Assembly (NCBI RefSeq): GCF_947489755.1
Contig: NZ_CANLFB010000026.1
Coordinates: 1-58,146, forward strand
DNA length: 58,146 nucleotides
Direction of reading: 5' to 3'
Origin: an uncultured Psychromonas sp.
GTDB lineage: Bacteria; Pseudomonadota; Gammaproteobacteria; Enterobacterales; Psychromonadaceae
Program-made: the position numbers and the translations under genes
Notes under the pieces: model-generated
Told to the model about the DNA's origin: nothing
Seen by the model: the letters and a program-made list of their open reading frames with translations, nothing else
Database searches by the model: none
Shown: positions 9,632 through 19,971 of the stretch, in pieces
How the letters are laid out: each line of letters begins with the position of its first letter
Numbering within the stretch: position 1 is the first letter of the stretch

Positions 9632-9668
9632 AACTGGTGTTATAGCCAGTTATTCTGTTTTTTTTTGC
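9632..9668 (+). terminator. Probable menA terminator
   Basis: Stem AACTGG / CCAGTT (9632-9637 and 9646-9651) followed after five bases by a run of nine T. The short stem and offset T-run make it a moderate candidate. Confidence 0.5.
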
Positions 9669-9738
9669 TATTTTCATAAAACATGACAAAATAAAGTCGA
9701 AAAAAACAACATATTTCCGCTTTTTTCTAAATACTGTG

Positions 9739-9766
9739 TTCTGTTTAACTACAAAGATTGTATAAT
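9739..9766 (+). promoter_or_regulatory. fusA2 promoter
   Basis: A perfect TATAAT at 9761-9766 is followed by the GC-rich stretch GCCGCGGG, a discriminator of the kind seen on growth-rate-controlled translation genes. The -35 is weak (TTCTGT, 9739-9744, 16-bp spacing). It stands about 46 bp before the start codon. Confidence 0.6.
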
Positions 9767-9812
9767 GCCGCGGGAATATAGCCTCCAATTTTTTACATAC
9801 AGAGTATAAAAA

Positions 9813-11906
9813 ATGACAGATTTAAGTAAATACAGAAACATTGGTATTTTCGCGCACGTTGATGCGGGTAAAACTACTACTACAGAGCGTATCTTGAAAC
9901 TTACTGGACAGATCCACAAAACTGGTGAAGTACATGATGGCGAATCTACAACTGACTTCATGGAACAGGAAGCTGAGCGCGGTATTACTATCCAGTCTGC
10001 TGCTGTAACTTGTTTCTGGGATGATCATCGTTTTAACGTTATCGATACTCCTGGACACGTTGACTTCACAGTTGAAGTTTACCGTTCACTTAAAGTATTG
10101 GATGGCGGCATCGGTGTATTCTGTGGTTCTGGTGGTGTTGAACCACAATCAGAAACTAACTGGCGTTACGCGAATGACTCAAAAGTTGCACGTATTATCT
10201 TCGTAAACAAATTAGACCGTATGGGTGCTGATTTTTACCGTGTAGTTAAGCAAACGCAAGACGTATTAGGTGCTAACCCACTAGTTATGGTTCTACCAAT
10301 CGGTATAGAAGACGACTTCTCTGGTGTTGTAGATCTATTAACTCGTAAAGCATATGTTTGGGATGACTCAGGTCTTCCTGAAAACTTCGAAATCACTGAT
10401 GTGCCTGCGGACATGGTTGATAAAGTAGAAGAATACCGTGAAATGTTGCTTGAAGAAGCACTAGGTCAAGATGATGAGCTACTTGAAGCTTACCTTGAAG
10501 GCGAAGAGCCATCTTTAGAAGACATTAAACGTTGTATCCGTAAAGGTACTCGTACAATGGAATTCTTCCCTACTTACTGTGGTTCTGCATTTAAAAACAA
10601 AGGTGTTCAAAACATTCTTGACGCTGTTGTTGATTACCTACCTTCACCTACAGAAGTTGATCCACAACCTCTTACAGATGAAGAAGGCGAGCCAAACGGT
10701 AAATTCGCACTTGTTTCTGCTGAAGAAAGCTTTAAAGCACTAGCATTTAAAATCACAGATGACCGTTTTGGTTCATTAACTTTCGTACGTATCTACTCTG
10801 GTACGTTGAAGAAAGGCGATACCATCATGAACGCTGCTACAGGTAAAACTGAGCGTGTTGGTCGTATGTGTGAAATGCAAGCTGATGATCGTAACGAACT
10901 TACTTCAGCACAAGCGGGCGATATCATCGCTATCGTTGGTATGAAAGGTAACGTTCAAACTGGTCACACATTATGTGATCCAAAAGATCCAATCATTCTA
11001 GAAGCAATGGTTTTCCCTAACCCAGTAATCTCTATCTCTGTTACACCAAAAGATAAAGGTTCTACTGAGAAAATGGGTATTGCTATCGGTAAAATGGTTG
11101 CAGAAGATCCTACATTTAAAGTTGAAACTGATATCGACTCTGGTGAAACAATCCTGTCTGGTATGGGTGAGCTTCACTTAGATATCAAAGTTGATATCCT
11201 TAAACGTACATACGGTGTTGATTTAATTGTTGGTGAACCTCAAGTTGCTTACCGTGAAACAATCACACAAGCAATCGAAGATTCTTACACACATAAGAAA
11301 CAATCTGGTGGTTCTGGTCAATTCGGTAAAATTGATTACCGTATCAAGCCTGGCGAACCTGGTTCTGGTTTTGCGTTTAAATCAATTGTTGTTGGTGGTA
11401 ACGTACCTAAAGAATTCTTCCCAGCTATCGAGAAAGGCTTTAAAAGCATGATGGATACTGGTGTACTTGCTGGTTTCCCTGTACTTGATGTTGAAGTTGA
11501 ACTTTTTGATGGTGGTTTCCATGCCGTGGATTCATCTGCAGTAGCATTTGAATTAGCAGCTCGTGGTGCATTCCGTCAGTCTATCCCTAAAGCAGGCGCA
11601 CAACTTCTTGAGCCTATGATGGCTGTAGACGTGTTCACTCCAGACGACCATGTTGGTGATGTTATCGGTGACCTTAGTCGTCGTCGTGGTATGATCGCTG
11701 GTCAAGAGCCTGGTGCTTCTGGTGTTCGTATTAAAGCTGACGTACCTCTTTCAGAAATGTTTGGTTACATCGGTTCACTACGTACAATGACTTCAGGCCG
11801 TGGTCAGTTCTCTATGGAGTTCAAAAACTACATGCCTTGTCCTTCATCAGTATCTGATGCTGTGATCGAGAAAGTTAAAGCTGAAAAAGCTGCAGCTAAA
11901 AAATAA
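9813..11906 (+). CDS. fusA2: Translation elongation factor G, secondary paralogue (EF-G2)
   Basis: 697-aa GTPase that drives ribosomal translocation or recycling. G1 is [13 protein letters not shown]2/switch I ends in [13 protein letters not shown]3 is DTPGHVDF and G4 is NKLD; domains II-V follow to SFEL-type length, ending in a Lys/Ala-rich tail. The start [20 protein letters not shown] and the [16 protein letters not shown] stretch resemble the second EF-G of Vibrio, Shewanella and Colwellia rather than the str-operon fusA, and no rpsL, rpsG or tuf flanks it. Codon use is strongly biased to frequent codons, indicating high expression. Its 3' end is repeated twice downstream in decayed form. 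Confidence 0.93.
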   Translation: MTDLSKYRNIGIFAHVDAGKTTTTERILKLTGQIHKTGEVHDGESTTDFMEQEAERGITIQSAAVTCFWDDHRFNVIDTPGHVDFTVEVYRSLKVLDGGIGVFCGSGGVEPQSETNWRYANDSKVARIIFVNKLDRMGADFYRVVKQTQDVLGANPLVMVLPIGIEDDFSGVVDLLTRKAYVWDDSGLPENFEITDVPADMVDKVEEYREMLLEEALGQDDELLEAYLEGEEPSLEDIKRCIRKGTRTMEFFPTYCGSAFKNKGVQNILDAVVDYLPSPTEVDPQPLTDEEGEPNGKFALVSAEESFKALAFKITDDRFGSLTFVRIYSGTLKKGDTIMNAATGKTERVGRMCEMQADDRNELTSAQAGDIIAIVGMKGNVQTGHTLCDPKDPIILEAMVFPNPVISISVTPKDKGSTEKMGIAIGKMVAEDPTFKVETDIDSGETILSGMGELHLDIKVDILKRTYGVDLIVGEPQVAYRETITQAIEDSYTHKKQSGGSGQFGKIDYRIKPGEPGSGFAFKSIVVGGNVPKEFFPAIEKGFKSMMDTGVLAGFPVLDVEVELFDGGFHAVDSSAVAFELAARGAFRQSIPKAGAQLLEPMMAVDVFTPDDHVGDVIGDLSRRRGMIAGQEPGASGVRIKADVPLSEMFGYIGSLRTMTSGRGQFSMEFKNYMPCPSSVSDAVIEKVKAEKAAAKK

Positions 11907-11949
11907 TCTTTTTCCTAAATTAGGATAAAGAAATATTTTTAAGTTGATA

Positions 11950-11981
11950 AACCCTGATAATGAATGTTATCAGGGTTTTTT
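11950..11981 (+). terminator. fusA2 terminator, copy 1
   Basis: Perfect 11-bp stem AACCCTGATAA / TTATCAGGGTT with a TGAATG loop, then a T-run. It is duplicated at 12265. Confidence 0.93.
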
Positions 11982-12044
11982 TATGTCTAATTCTAAATAA
12001 TAAAAATGTTTGAGCATTAACTTCAGTTCACTAAGTATAATGCT

Positions 12045-12102
12045 GCAGGGCGAATTAGGCGACAGCCTAATGTTATGAGCGAAGGAACTCTGCGACTCCT
12101 TT
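12045..12102 (+). repeat. Dispersed palindromic repeat, copy 2 (fusA2 spacer)
   Basis: The spacer between fusA2 and its first decayed copy contains ATTAGGC-GACA-GCCTAAT followed by GTTATGAGCGAAGGAACTC. It matches the minus strand of 495-546 and the later spacer at 12368-12425. Confidence 0.7.
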
Positions 12103-12104
12103 GG

Positions 12105-12322
12105 TGGTCAGTTCTCTATGGCATTCAAAACACCATGCCTTACCCTTCATCAGTATCTGATGCGCTTTATGAAGTAATACTCGAGAAAGTTAAAGCTGAA
12201 AAAGCGGCAGCTAAAAAATAATCTTTTTCCTAAATTAGGATAAAGAAATATTTTTAAGTTGATAAACCCTGATAATGAATGTTATCAGGGTTTTTTTATG
12301 TCTAATTCTAAATAATAAAAGT
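12105..12322 (+). pseudogene. Decayed tandem copy of the fusA2 3' end (copy 2)
   Basis: The last about 105 bp of fusA2 and about 90 bp of its downstream DNA recur here about 304 bp after the original. The lysine/alanine tail (AAAGCTGAAAAAGC onward), the stop codon and the whole terminator are nearly unchanged. The upstream part is frameshifted at the position corresponding to Phe-Lys-Asn-Tyr-Met and carries an insertion (TTTATGAAGTAATA) that the native gene lacks but the third copy shares. It cannot encode a functional product by itself. Confidence 0.9.
12265..12297 (+). terminator. fusA2 terminator, copy 2
   Basis: Exact duplicate of the terminator at 11950: stem 12265-12275 with 12282-12292, the same TGAATG loop and a T-run. 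Confidence 0.9.
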
Positions 12323-12367
12323 GTTTGAGCATTAACTTCAGTTCACTACGTGCAATGCTGCAATGCT

Positions 12368-12425
12368 GCAGGGCGAATTAGGCGACAGTCTAATGTTATG
12401 AGCGGAGGAGCTCTGCGACTCCTTT
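12368..12425 (+). repeat. Dispersed palindromic repeat, copy 3 (second fusA2 spacer)
   Basis: Near-identical to 12045-12102; one hairpin base has changed (GTCTAAT) but still allows a G-U pair. It is part of the tandem-duplicated unit. Confidence 0.7.
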
Positions 12426-12427
12426 GG

Positions 12428-12545
12428 TAGTCAGTTCTCTATGGAGTTCAAAAGCCACATGCCTTGTCCTGTTCAGTTTCTGATGCGTTTATGAAGTAAT
12501 AGTCGAGAAAGTTAAAGCTGAAAAAGCTGCAGCTAAAAAGTAATT
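12428..12545 (+). pseudogene. Decayed tandem copy of the fusA2 3' end (copy 3)
   Basis: Third copy, about 323 bp after copy 2. It keeps ATGGAGTTCAAAA like the native gene but shares the TTTATGAAGTAATA insertion with copy 2, so the copies form a mosaic suggestive of successive duplication or gene conversion. It ends in the same Lys/Ala codons and a TAA, but its terminator differs. Confidence 0.85.
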
Positions 12546-12569
12546 CTTAACTCGTCACACTTTTTCTTA

Positions 12570-12603
12570 AGCTCCGATCATGAAAATGATCAGGGCTTTT
12601 TGT
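12570..12603 (+). terminator. Terminator after fusA2 copy 3
   Basis: Imperfect stem AGCTCCGATCAT / ATGATCAGGGCT with a GAAA loop and TTTTT. It differs from the two identical upstream terminators and may be the ancestral one. Confidence 0.8.
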
Positions 12604-12644
12604 CACTGTATATTTCTTAATGTATAGGTGTTTAATTCGGCTAG

Positions 12645-13145
12645 TTATTCTTTCCTACCAAAGCCTTTAGTCATAAAGCGAGCATTACTTTTTGCCATTA
12701 AGATTCCATTTACATATAGCTCTGCTTCTACTTTATGCAGAGGGTGTCGAGAAGAGATAACTCTACCTACCATTAATATTTCACTGTTTACGTTTACTTC
12801 ATGTAAGAAACGAATATTCATATCACCTGTGACACCTTCGATCTCTTGATTAAAAAGTGCCTGACACATACTGCTGTCCAACAAAGCTGATAAAAATCCT
12901 CCATGTAAGATCCCTTCGTAGCCTTGCTGGTGGATTGAACTTTTAAAGTATGCGAATACTTGCTGAATGTGATCGCTATAAAAATTTAGCTTTAAGCCTA
13001 AAACAGGGTGACTTCCACATAATACGCAATGTTGATGACTTGGATGTTTGCAGATTAATGTTAAAGAAGGCGTTGATTTATCTTGCGAAAGTAAGTGTAG
13101 TTGTTTTATTAATTGCTCTTTTTCTGCTTGGTGAGTAGACGACAT
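12645..13145 (-). CDS. PaaI-type hotdog-fold thioesterase
   Basis: 166-aa protein with a single hotdog domain (about 40-160). The family signature GGFLSALLDSSMCQALF includes the acidic residue on the central helix, and HPVLGLKLNF precedes it. Relatives hydrolyse acyl-CoA or aryl-CoA thioesters. A C-H-x-C type segment near residues 33-43 (KHPSHQHCVLCG) could bind metal, which is unusual for the family. The gene diverges from the DUF134/NifX pair across a large palindrome whose left arm supplies its predicted -10 box, giving a leader of only about a dozen bases. Substrate unknown. Confidence 0.8.
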   Translation of the reverse strand: MSSTHQAEKEQLIKQLHLLSQDKSTPSLTLICKHPSHQHCVLCGSHPVLGLKLNFYSDHIQQVFAYFKSSIHQQGYEGILHGGFLSALLDSSMCQALFNQEIEGVTGDMNIRFLHEVNVNSEILMVGRVISSRHPLHKVEAELYVNGILMAKSNARFMTKGFGRKE

Positions 13146-13162
13146 TATTGGCCTCTAAGGTG

Positions 13163-13208
13163 TATCTTACTTAAGTAATTGGCATATGCTAATTACTTAA
13201 GTAAGATA
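13163..13208. promoter_or_regulatory. 46-bp near-perfect palindrome forming a symmetric divergent promoter
   Basis: Bases 13163-13185 pair with 13186-13208 with only one non-Watson-Crick position (G opposite T). Each arm contains the 12-bp palindrome TTACTTAAGTAA (13167-13178 and 13193-13204, centres 26 bp apart). Rightward, TTGGCA (13179-13184), 17 bp and TAAGAT (13202-13207) form a good sigma-70 promoter; by symmetry the minus strand has TTAGCA and TAAGAT for the thioesterase gene. The paired palindromes look like operators overlapping both promoters. Confidence 0.7.
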
Positions 13209-13258
13209 GCATGCGTAAGCCTAATTGAGAACCTAAAATAAAATCGTTGAGAGTGTAA

Positions 13259-13558
13259 ATGAGACCGAAAATAAAACGCCATATTTGTACTGATAGTTTT
13301 GCTAAGTGCAGTTTATTTAAACCAAATGGGATTCCGGCTTCTGAACTTATCAAAATAAATATTGAAATGGACGAATTTGAAGCCATTCGTTTAGTTGATC
13401 TTGAAGGCCTTTCTCAACAGGACGCTGCTAAAAAAATGCAAGTTTCTCGTCAAACTTTTGCCAATATCTTGAAAAAATCACGTTTTAAAATAAGTAATGC
13501 ATTGATTAATGGTCATGCACTAGTGTTACCCGATGAATTAGTTACTGTTGATAATTAA
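13259..13558 (+). CDS. DUF134 family predicted DNA-binding protein
   Basis: 99 aa. The start MRPKIKRHICTDSFAKCSLFKP and the sigma-factor-like helix-turn-helix (MDEFEAIRLVDLEGLSQQDA, then KKMQVSRQTFANIL; about 41-80) are the hallmarks of DUF134 proteins. Cysteines near 10 and 17 are conserved in the family and may bind metal. The partner 11 bp downstream is a NifX/NifB-type domain protein, a pairing common for this family. It is a reasonable candidate to bind the palindrome upstream and control both itself and the divergent thioesterase; that is inference. Physiological role unknown. Confidence 0.85.
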   Translation: MRPKIKRHICTDSFAKCSLFKPNGIPASELIKINIEMDEFEAIRLVDLEGLSQQDAAKKMQVSRQTFANILKKSRFKISNALINGHALVLPDELVTVDN

Positions 13559-13569
13559 GGACAAATACC

Positions 13570-13962
13570 ATGATTTACGCTATCGCAATGATCAATAATA
13601 AATTGTCTCACCAGTTTTCAAAATCTGAGAGCTTCGCCTTTTATAATGAAAAAAATCAGATCATAGCAGTGCATGATAATCCAGCTTTAGACATCACTGG
13701 TTGTTCTGCAAAGTTATTAATTATTCAACTCTTACAAGAAATGCACTGCGACGTTGTGATTGTTAGAAAAGTAGGTGAAAAAACCTTAGCAAAACTACTG
13801 AATGCAGGTTTAAAAATAGAGCAAGGTAATACAAGGGATGATATTGAAACATTATTAGAAAGTGCTAAATTACATCGTCGATCTTTAAATGCACCTGAGC
13901 AAGGGGTATTAAAAAAAGCATCACATAAAAATGCTGGTGGTCGATGCTGTAGTCATCATTAA
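13570..13962 (+). CDS. NifX/NifB-type dinitrogenase cofactor-binding domain protein
   Basis: 130 aa with one NifX-like (PF02579-type) domain: the pattern HFSKSESFAFYN-like N-terminus, a central DITGCSAKLLIIQLL and the VGEKTLAKLLNAGLKI strand-helix typical of these Fe-S/FeMo-cofactor binding folds. The tail KNAGGRCCSHH is rich in Cys and His and probably binds metal. No nitrogenase gene is nearby, so this is one of the stand-alone members found in non-diazotrophs. It is co-transcribed with the DUF134 gene (11-bp gap). Function unknown; metal sensing or handling is plausible. Confidence 0.82.
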   Translation: MIYAIAMINNKLSHQFSKSESFAFYNEKNQIIAVHDNPALDITGCSAKLLIIQLLQEMHCDVVIVRKVGEKTLAKLLNAGLKIEQGNTRDDIETLLESAKLHRRSLNAPEQGVLKKASHKNAGGRCCSHH

Positions 13963-14118
13963 ACAATATATCCGGTGCTCATCAACTTTATGACTCGGAT
14001 CTCTTTATTTCTTATCTGGATGATTTTTGCATCTGAATATTAATAATTTTTATTTAATTTCAAATAATAAGTGGTTTAGGTTATTGGTTTAAATCACTTA
14101 ACTATTTCCTTGTCCAAT

Positions 14119-14144
14119 CCTTAAATGATAATCATCATTTAAGG
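14119..14144. promoter_or_regulatory. Perfect 11-bp hairpin with a Fur-box-like core
   Basis: CCTTAAATGAT-AATC-ATCATTTAAGG is a perfect inverted repeat after the NifX-like gene. Its core AATGATAATCATC (14124-14136) matches 12 of 13 positions of the Fur core AATGATWATCATT. A T-run begins only about ten bases further on, so both weak terminator and Fur operator are possible. Confidence 0.45.
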
Positions 14145-14215
14145 GTTAAGAACTTTTTTACTTAATTCTCTTCTCCTGTTTAACTTGATTTCTTTTTCTT
14201 CTATACTGCCTGCTT

Positions 14216-14340
14216 CTTGTCGGAGTGCTAATGGGAATTCCCCAAAGGCTGAGACCACACAAAATAATTACTTAATTTTAAAAAGTAATTATGTGGGATC
14301 CGTGGAACCTGATTGGGTTAATACCTACGAAGGGAACAAG
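14216..14340 (+). ncRNA. TPP riboswitch (thi-box)
   Basis: Thiamine-pyrophosphate aptamer in the leader of the thiamine operon. P1 is CTTGT / ACAAG at the two ends; the conserved J3-2 motif GGCTGAGA is at 14247-14254 and the second sensor arm reads GGAACCTGATTGGGTTAATACC then ACGAAGGGAA in two adjoining parts. An extended P3a helix (ATAATTACTT / AAGTAATTAT) makes it longer than minimal TPP riboswitches. It ends about 100 bp before thiC. Confidence 0.96.
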
Positions 14341-14344
14341 TAGA

Positions 14345-16438
<2,094 letters not shown>

Positions 16439-16564
16439 TCGTAGCGAGATTTACCTTAACTCATTATTTAAAGTGATCATTTTTCTTATTCATTGAGCAC
16501 TTTCTAAGTGAATTAAAGTAAACCTCTTGGTGCTAATTTCCGTACAATATTCAATAAATATAAA

Positions 16565-16599
16565 TGGTTAGTTGTCAGTCAACCACTGGCGACTAACCA
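16565..16599 (+). promoter_or_regulatory. Strong intercistronic hairpin between thiC and thiDE
   Basis: A 15-bp stem (16565-16579 with 16585-16599, two G-U pairs) closes on a CAACC loop 31 bp before thiDE. No T-run follows. It could be an mRNA processing or stability element that sets thiC output apart from the rest of the operon. Confidence 0.6.
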
Positions 16600-16629
16600 C
16601 AAATAACTAAGATAAGTTAAAGGTAAAAT

Positions 16630-18138
16630 ATGAATAATATAGTGTGGACAATCGCAGGCTCAGATTCTAGCGCAGGCGCTGGTATTCAAGCCGATCTTTG
16701 TACTTTTCACGACTTAGGGGCAGATGGTTGTTCAGTGATCACCGCGGTCACGGCACAAAACTCAAAAGCAGTTCAATTAGTTGAAAGTGTTTCTGAAAAA
16801 ATGTTCACACAACAGTTAGCTAGCCTAGCGGAAGATATGCCAGCTAAAGTCATTAAAATTGGTCTTGTTGCGAGCGTTGAACATGTAAAAATCCTTGCGC
16901 AACAACTCGCTTTATATAAACAAACTTGGATAAATAAACCCTTTGTTATTTACGATCCTGTCGCAGTTGCTTCCACGGGTGATGACATGGCAGAAGAAGG
17001 TATTCTAGAGGTCATCAAAACTGCATTATTACCGCAAATCGATTTATTAACACCCAATGCAAACGAAGTATTAACACTCTCCGGCCATGCGCTTATTTCA
17101 GGTGAATCTTTTAAACCAGCCGTCGATAAGTTGATCGATATGGGCTGTGGCAGCGTGTTAATAAAAGGCGGTCACTTTGAGCTGGTGGAGGAAGTCGCAT
17201 TAGATTATTGGAGTGATGGTAAAAGAGAAATCGCATTAACCAGTCCTCGTTTAAACAATGTTCATACGCATGGAACAGGCTGTACGTTAGCCAGTGCAAT
17301 AGCGGGAGCAATGGCGCTTGATTATTTTATTGAAGATGCATTAGTGATTGCTAAAGCTTATTTAAACCAAGGTTTAAAAGCGTCTAAAGCACTCGGTGCT
17401 GGTGAAGGATCTGTCGCTCATTGTGGTTGGCCAACAGAGCGTGCGGATTTTCCTGAAGTCGTTTTACCTGAATCATCTATTGGTTATGAATTAGATTTAC
17501 CGGGTCATTTAGAAGCTGGGCCTGGCTTTGAATCTTGTGATACTAACAAGCTTGGTTTATATCCTGTTGTCGATTCTGTTGAATGGGTCGAGCGAGTTTT
17601 AAAAATGGGTGTCAAAACATTACAACTGCGTATTAAAGACAAACAACCAGATCAAGTTGAACAGCAAATTATCGACGCAATAGCATTAGGTAAACAATAT
17701 GATGCACGCTTGTTTATTAATGATTATTGGCAGTTAGCGATTAAACATAACGCTTATGGTGTACATCTTGGTCAAGAAGATATGGATGTGGCTGATTTGC
17801 CTTTAATTGCTGATGCAGGTTTACGTTTAGGGTTAAGTACTCACGGTTATTACGAGATGCTACGCGCTAAGCAACTTAAACCAAGTTATATCGCCTTAGG
17901 ACATATATTCCCAACACAAACGAAAGACATGCCATCGGATCCACAAGGGTTAACGCGTTTAGCTAAATATGCCAATTTAGCGTCAGATATCGCGACGGTA
18001 GCCATTGGTGGAATCAACTTAGAACGCGCTCCTGCAGTATGGCAATGTGGTGTTGGTAGTATTGCCGTGGTGACTGCGATCACCTTGGCGGACGATCCAC
18101 AACAAGTGATTAATCGTTTTAACGACATAATGAAATAA
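16630..18138 (+). CDS. thiDE: Bifunctional HMP/HMP-P kinase and thiamine-phosphate synthase
   Basis: 502-aa fusion. The N-terminal ThiD kinase (about 1-265) shows [41 protein letters not shown] and the ATP-binding [13 protein letters not shown]. After a linker of about 45 residues the C-terminal ThiE domain (about 310-502) has [30 protein letters not shown] and the phosphate loop [13 protein letters not shown]. It makes HMP-PP and joins it to the thiazole phosphate. In many relatives thiD and thiE are separate genes; fusions of this order occur in marine gammaproteobacteria. It lies 12 bp before thiF. Confidence 0.96.
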   Translation: MNNIVWTIAGSDSSAGAGIQADLCTFHDLGADGCSVITAVTAQNSKAVQLVESVSEKMFTQQLASLAEDMPAKVIKIGLVASVEHVKILAQQLALYKQTWINKPFVIYDPVAVASTGDDMAEEGILEVIKTALLPQIDLLTPNANEVLTLSGHALISGESFKPAVDKLIDMGCGSVLIKGGHFELVEEVALDYWSDGKREIALTSPRLNNVHTHGTGCTLASAIAGAMALDYFIEDALVIAKAYLNQGLKASKALGAGEGSVAHCGWPTERADFPEVVLPESSIGYELDLPGHLEAGPGFESCDTNKLGLYPVVDSVEWVERVLKMGVKTLQLRIKDKQPDQVEQQIIDAIALGKQYDARLFINDYWQLAIKHNAYGVHLGQEDMDVADLPLIADAGLRLGLSTHGYYEMLRAKQLKPSYIALGHIFPTQTKDMPSDPQGLTRLAKYANLASDIATVAIGGINLERAPAVWQCGVGSIAVVTAITLADDPQQVINRFNDIMK

Positions 18139-18150
18139 AGGTAATAGAGC

Positions 18151-18900
18151 ATGTTAAGTGATGATGAATTATTGCGTTATAGCCGCCATCTTTTATTAGA
18201 AGATGTGGGGAAAACTGGACAAGAAGCTTTAAAAAAAGCCAACGTATTGATCATTGGTATGGGCGGATTAGGCTCGCCAGCTTCTTTATATTTGGCCGCT
18301 GCTGGTATCGGTCATTTAGTGTTAAGTGACTTTGACAACATTGAAGTGAGTAATTTACAACGCCAAATAACTTATCAAAGTGATGATATCGGTGAGTCAA
18401 AAGTAGAAGTGACTAAACGTAAATTACAACAAATTAATCCAGATATTAAAGTGCGTAGTATTAATAAAGCCATGCCAGAAGAGCAATTAACCATGGAATT
18501 AACCATGGCAGATCTGGTGTTAGATTGCACAGATAATATGGCCGCTCGCCAGATGATTAATAAAGCCTGTGTTAATGCAAAAGTACCGTTAATTGTCGGT
18601 GCAGCAATCCGTTTAGAAGGGCAGTTAATGTTTTTTGACCACAGCCATGCAGACTCATCTTGTTATCACTGCTTATTTCCAGACTCAGAAGAGCAAACAT
18701 TAAATTGCAGTAACTCAGGCATTATAGGTCCAGTAGTCGGTACTATCGGTACATTACAAGCATTGGAAGCGATTAAATACTTTGTAGGTTTACCGTCGGG
18801 TATTAAAAATAAATTAAAGTTATTCGATGGAAAATCGCTAGATTGGCAAACTTTTGCGATTAACAAAGATCCAAAATGCACAGTATGTGGACAACATTAA
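18151..18900 (+). CDS. thiF: ThiS adenylyltransferase
   Basis: 249-aa E1-like enzyme that adenylates the C-terminal Gly of ThiS for sulfur transfer. It has the nucleotide-binding IIGMGGLGSPASLYLA, the DFDNIEVSNLQRQ segment with the catalytic Arg, the Asp-bearing LDCTDNMAAR, and two Cys pairs (SCYHC and CTVCG) that bind zinc. MoeB is the close homologue; ThiF is chosen because the gene sits between thiDE and thiS. Same strand, tight spacing. Confidence 0.95.
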   Translation: MLSDDELLRYSRHLLLEDVGKTGQEALKKANVLIIGMGGLGSPASLYLAAAGIGHLVLSDFDNIEVSNLQRQITYQSDDIGESKVEVTKRKLQQINPDIKVRSINKAMPEEQLTMELTMADLVLDCTDNMAARQMINKACVNAKVPLIVGAAIRLEGQLMFFDHSHADSSCYHCLFPDSEEQTLNCSNSGIIGPVVGTIGTLQALEAIKYFVGLPSGIKNKLKLFDGKSLDWQTFAINKDPKCTVCGQH

Positions 18901-18954
18901 TCGGACACACTCATTAAATTGCACTGATAAAAAAGGTTAATTGGGCGGTACACA

Positions 18955-19155
18955 ATGAAAATACACGTTAATGAACAAATAGTAGAGCTCGCAGATAATA
19001 GTAATATCGAGCAATTATTAACATATTTAGATAAGCCGTTAATGGGAAGCGCTATTGCGGTCAATCAAGAAATTATCAGTCGTTCTCATTGGGCGGACAC
19101 AATTCTTAATGAGGGTGACAATATCTCTCTATTTCAAGCGATTGCGGGTGGATAA
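18955..19155 (+). CDS. thiS: Sulfur carrier protein
   Basis: 66-aa ubiquitin-like protein ending in the obligatory Gly-Gly (AIAGG), which is converted to a thiocarboxylate and donates sulfur for the thiazole ring. The motif GSAIAVNQEIISRSHW and the late EGDNISLFQAIAGG are characteristic. It begins 54 bp after thiF and ends 3 bp before thiG. Confidence 0.96.
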   Translation: MKIHVNEQIVELADNSNIEQLLTYLDKPLMGSAIAVNQEIISRSHWADTILNEGDNISLFQAIAGG

Positions 19156-19158
19156 ATC

Positions 19159-19971
19159 ATGTTATTTGACGAAATGAACAAAAACGATCAATTGGTTATT
19201 GGTGATAAAGCATTTTCTTCTCGTTTGTTTACAGGGACAGGTAAATTTAACGACCAAAAAACCATGGTGGCAGCTTTAAAAGCATCACAATCAGAATTAG
19301 TAACCATGGCGTTGAAGCGTGTTGATATGCAACATCGTGATGATGATATTCTTGCACCACTCATTAAAAATGGCATGAATCTATTACCCAATACGTCAGG
19401 TGCTCGTAATGCCAAAGAAGCAGTGTTTGCCGCAGAATTAGCACGTGAAGCATTGCAAACGAATTGGATTAAATTAGAAATTCATCCCGATCCTAAGTAT
19501 TTACTACCAGACCCAATTGAAACATTAAAAGCGGCCGAAATGTTAGCGAGTAAAGGTTTTGTGGTTTTGCCTTACGTTCATGCTGACCCTGTGTTGTGTA
19601 AACATTTAGAGGCTGCCGGTTGTGCAGCGGTGATGCCATTAGGTGCACCCATTGGCTCGAACAAAGGTATTAAAACAGCTGATTTTTTAGAAATTATCAT
19701 TGAACAAGCCAATATTCCTGTGATTGTTGATGCTGGGTTGGGTAGTCCATCTCACGCAGCATTCGCAATGGAAATGGGCGCTGACGCTGTATTAGTCAAT
19801 ACTGCGATTGCTGTTGCCGGTAACCCCGTTGCTATGAGTGAAGCATTTGCAAAAGCCGTACAAGCTGGTCGACAAGGTTATTTGGCTGGTTTAGGCGGAC
19901 AAAGCTCACAAGCCATCGCATCCAGTCCATTAACTGTATTTTTGGAGGCAGCCTGTGAATTTCAGCGATAA
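19159..19971 (+). CDS. thiG: Thiazole synthase
   Basis: 270-aa TIM-barrel enzyme condensing DXP, dehydroglycine and the ThiS thiocarboxylate. Signatures include [51 protein letters not shown] with the Schiff-base lysine region, and [20 protein letters not shown] for phosphate binding. The N-terminus carries about 13 residues more than E. coli ThiG. The 3' end overlaps thiH by 17 bp. Confidence 0.97.
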   Translation: MLFDEMNKNDQLVIGDKAFSSRLFTGTGKFNDQKTMVAALKASQSELVTMALKRVDMQHRDDDILAPLIKNGMNLLPNTSGARNAKEAVFAAELAREALQTNWIKLEIHPDPKYLLPDPIETLKAAEMLASKGFVVLPYVHADPVLCKHLEAAGCAAVMPLGAPIGSNKGIKTADFLEIIIEQANIPVIVDAGLGSPSHAAFAMEMGADAVLVNTAIAVAGNPVAMSEAFAKAVQAGRQGYLAGLGGQSSQAIASSPLTVFLEAACEFQR

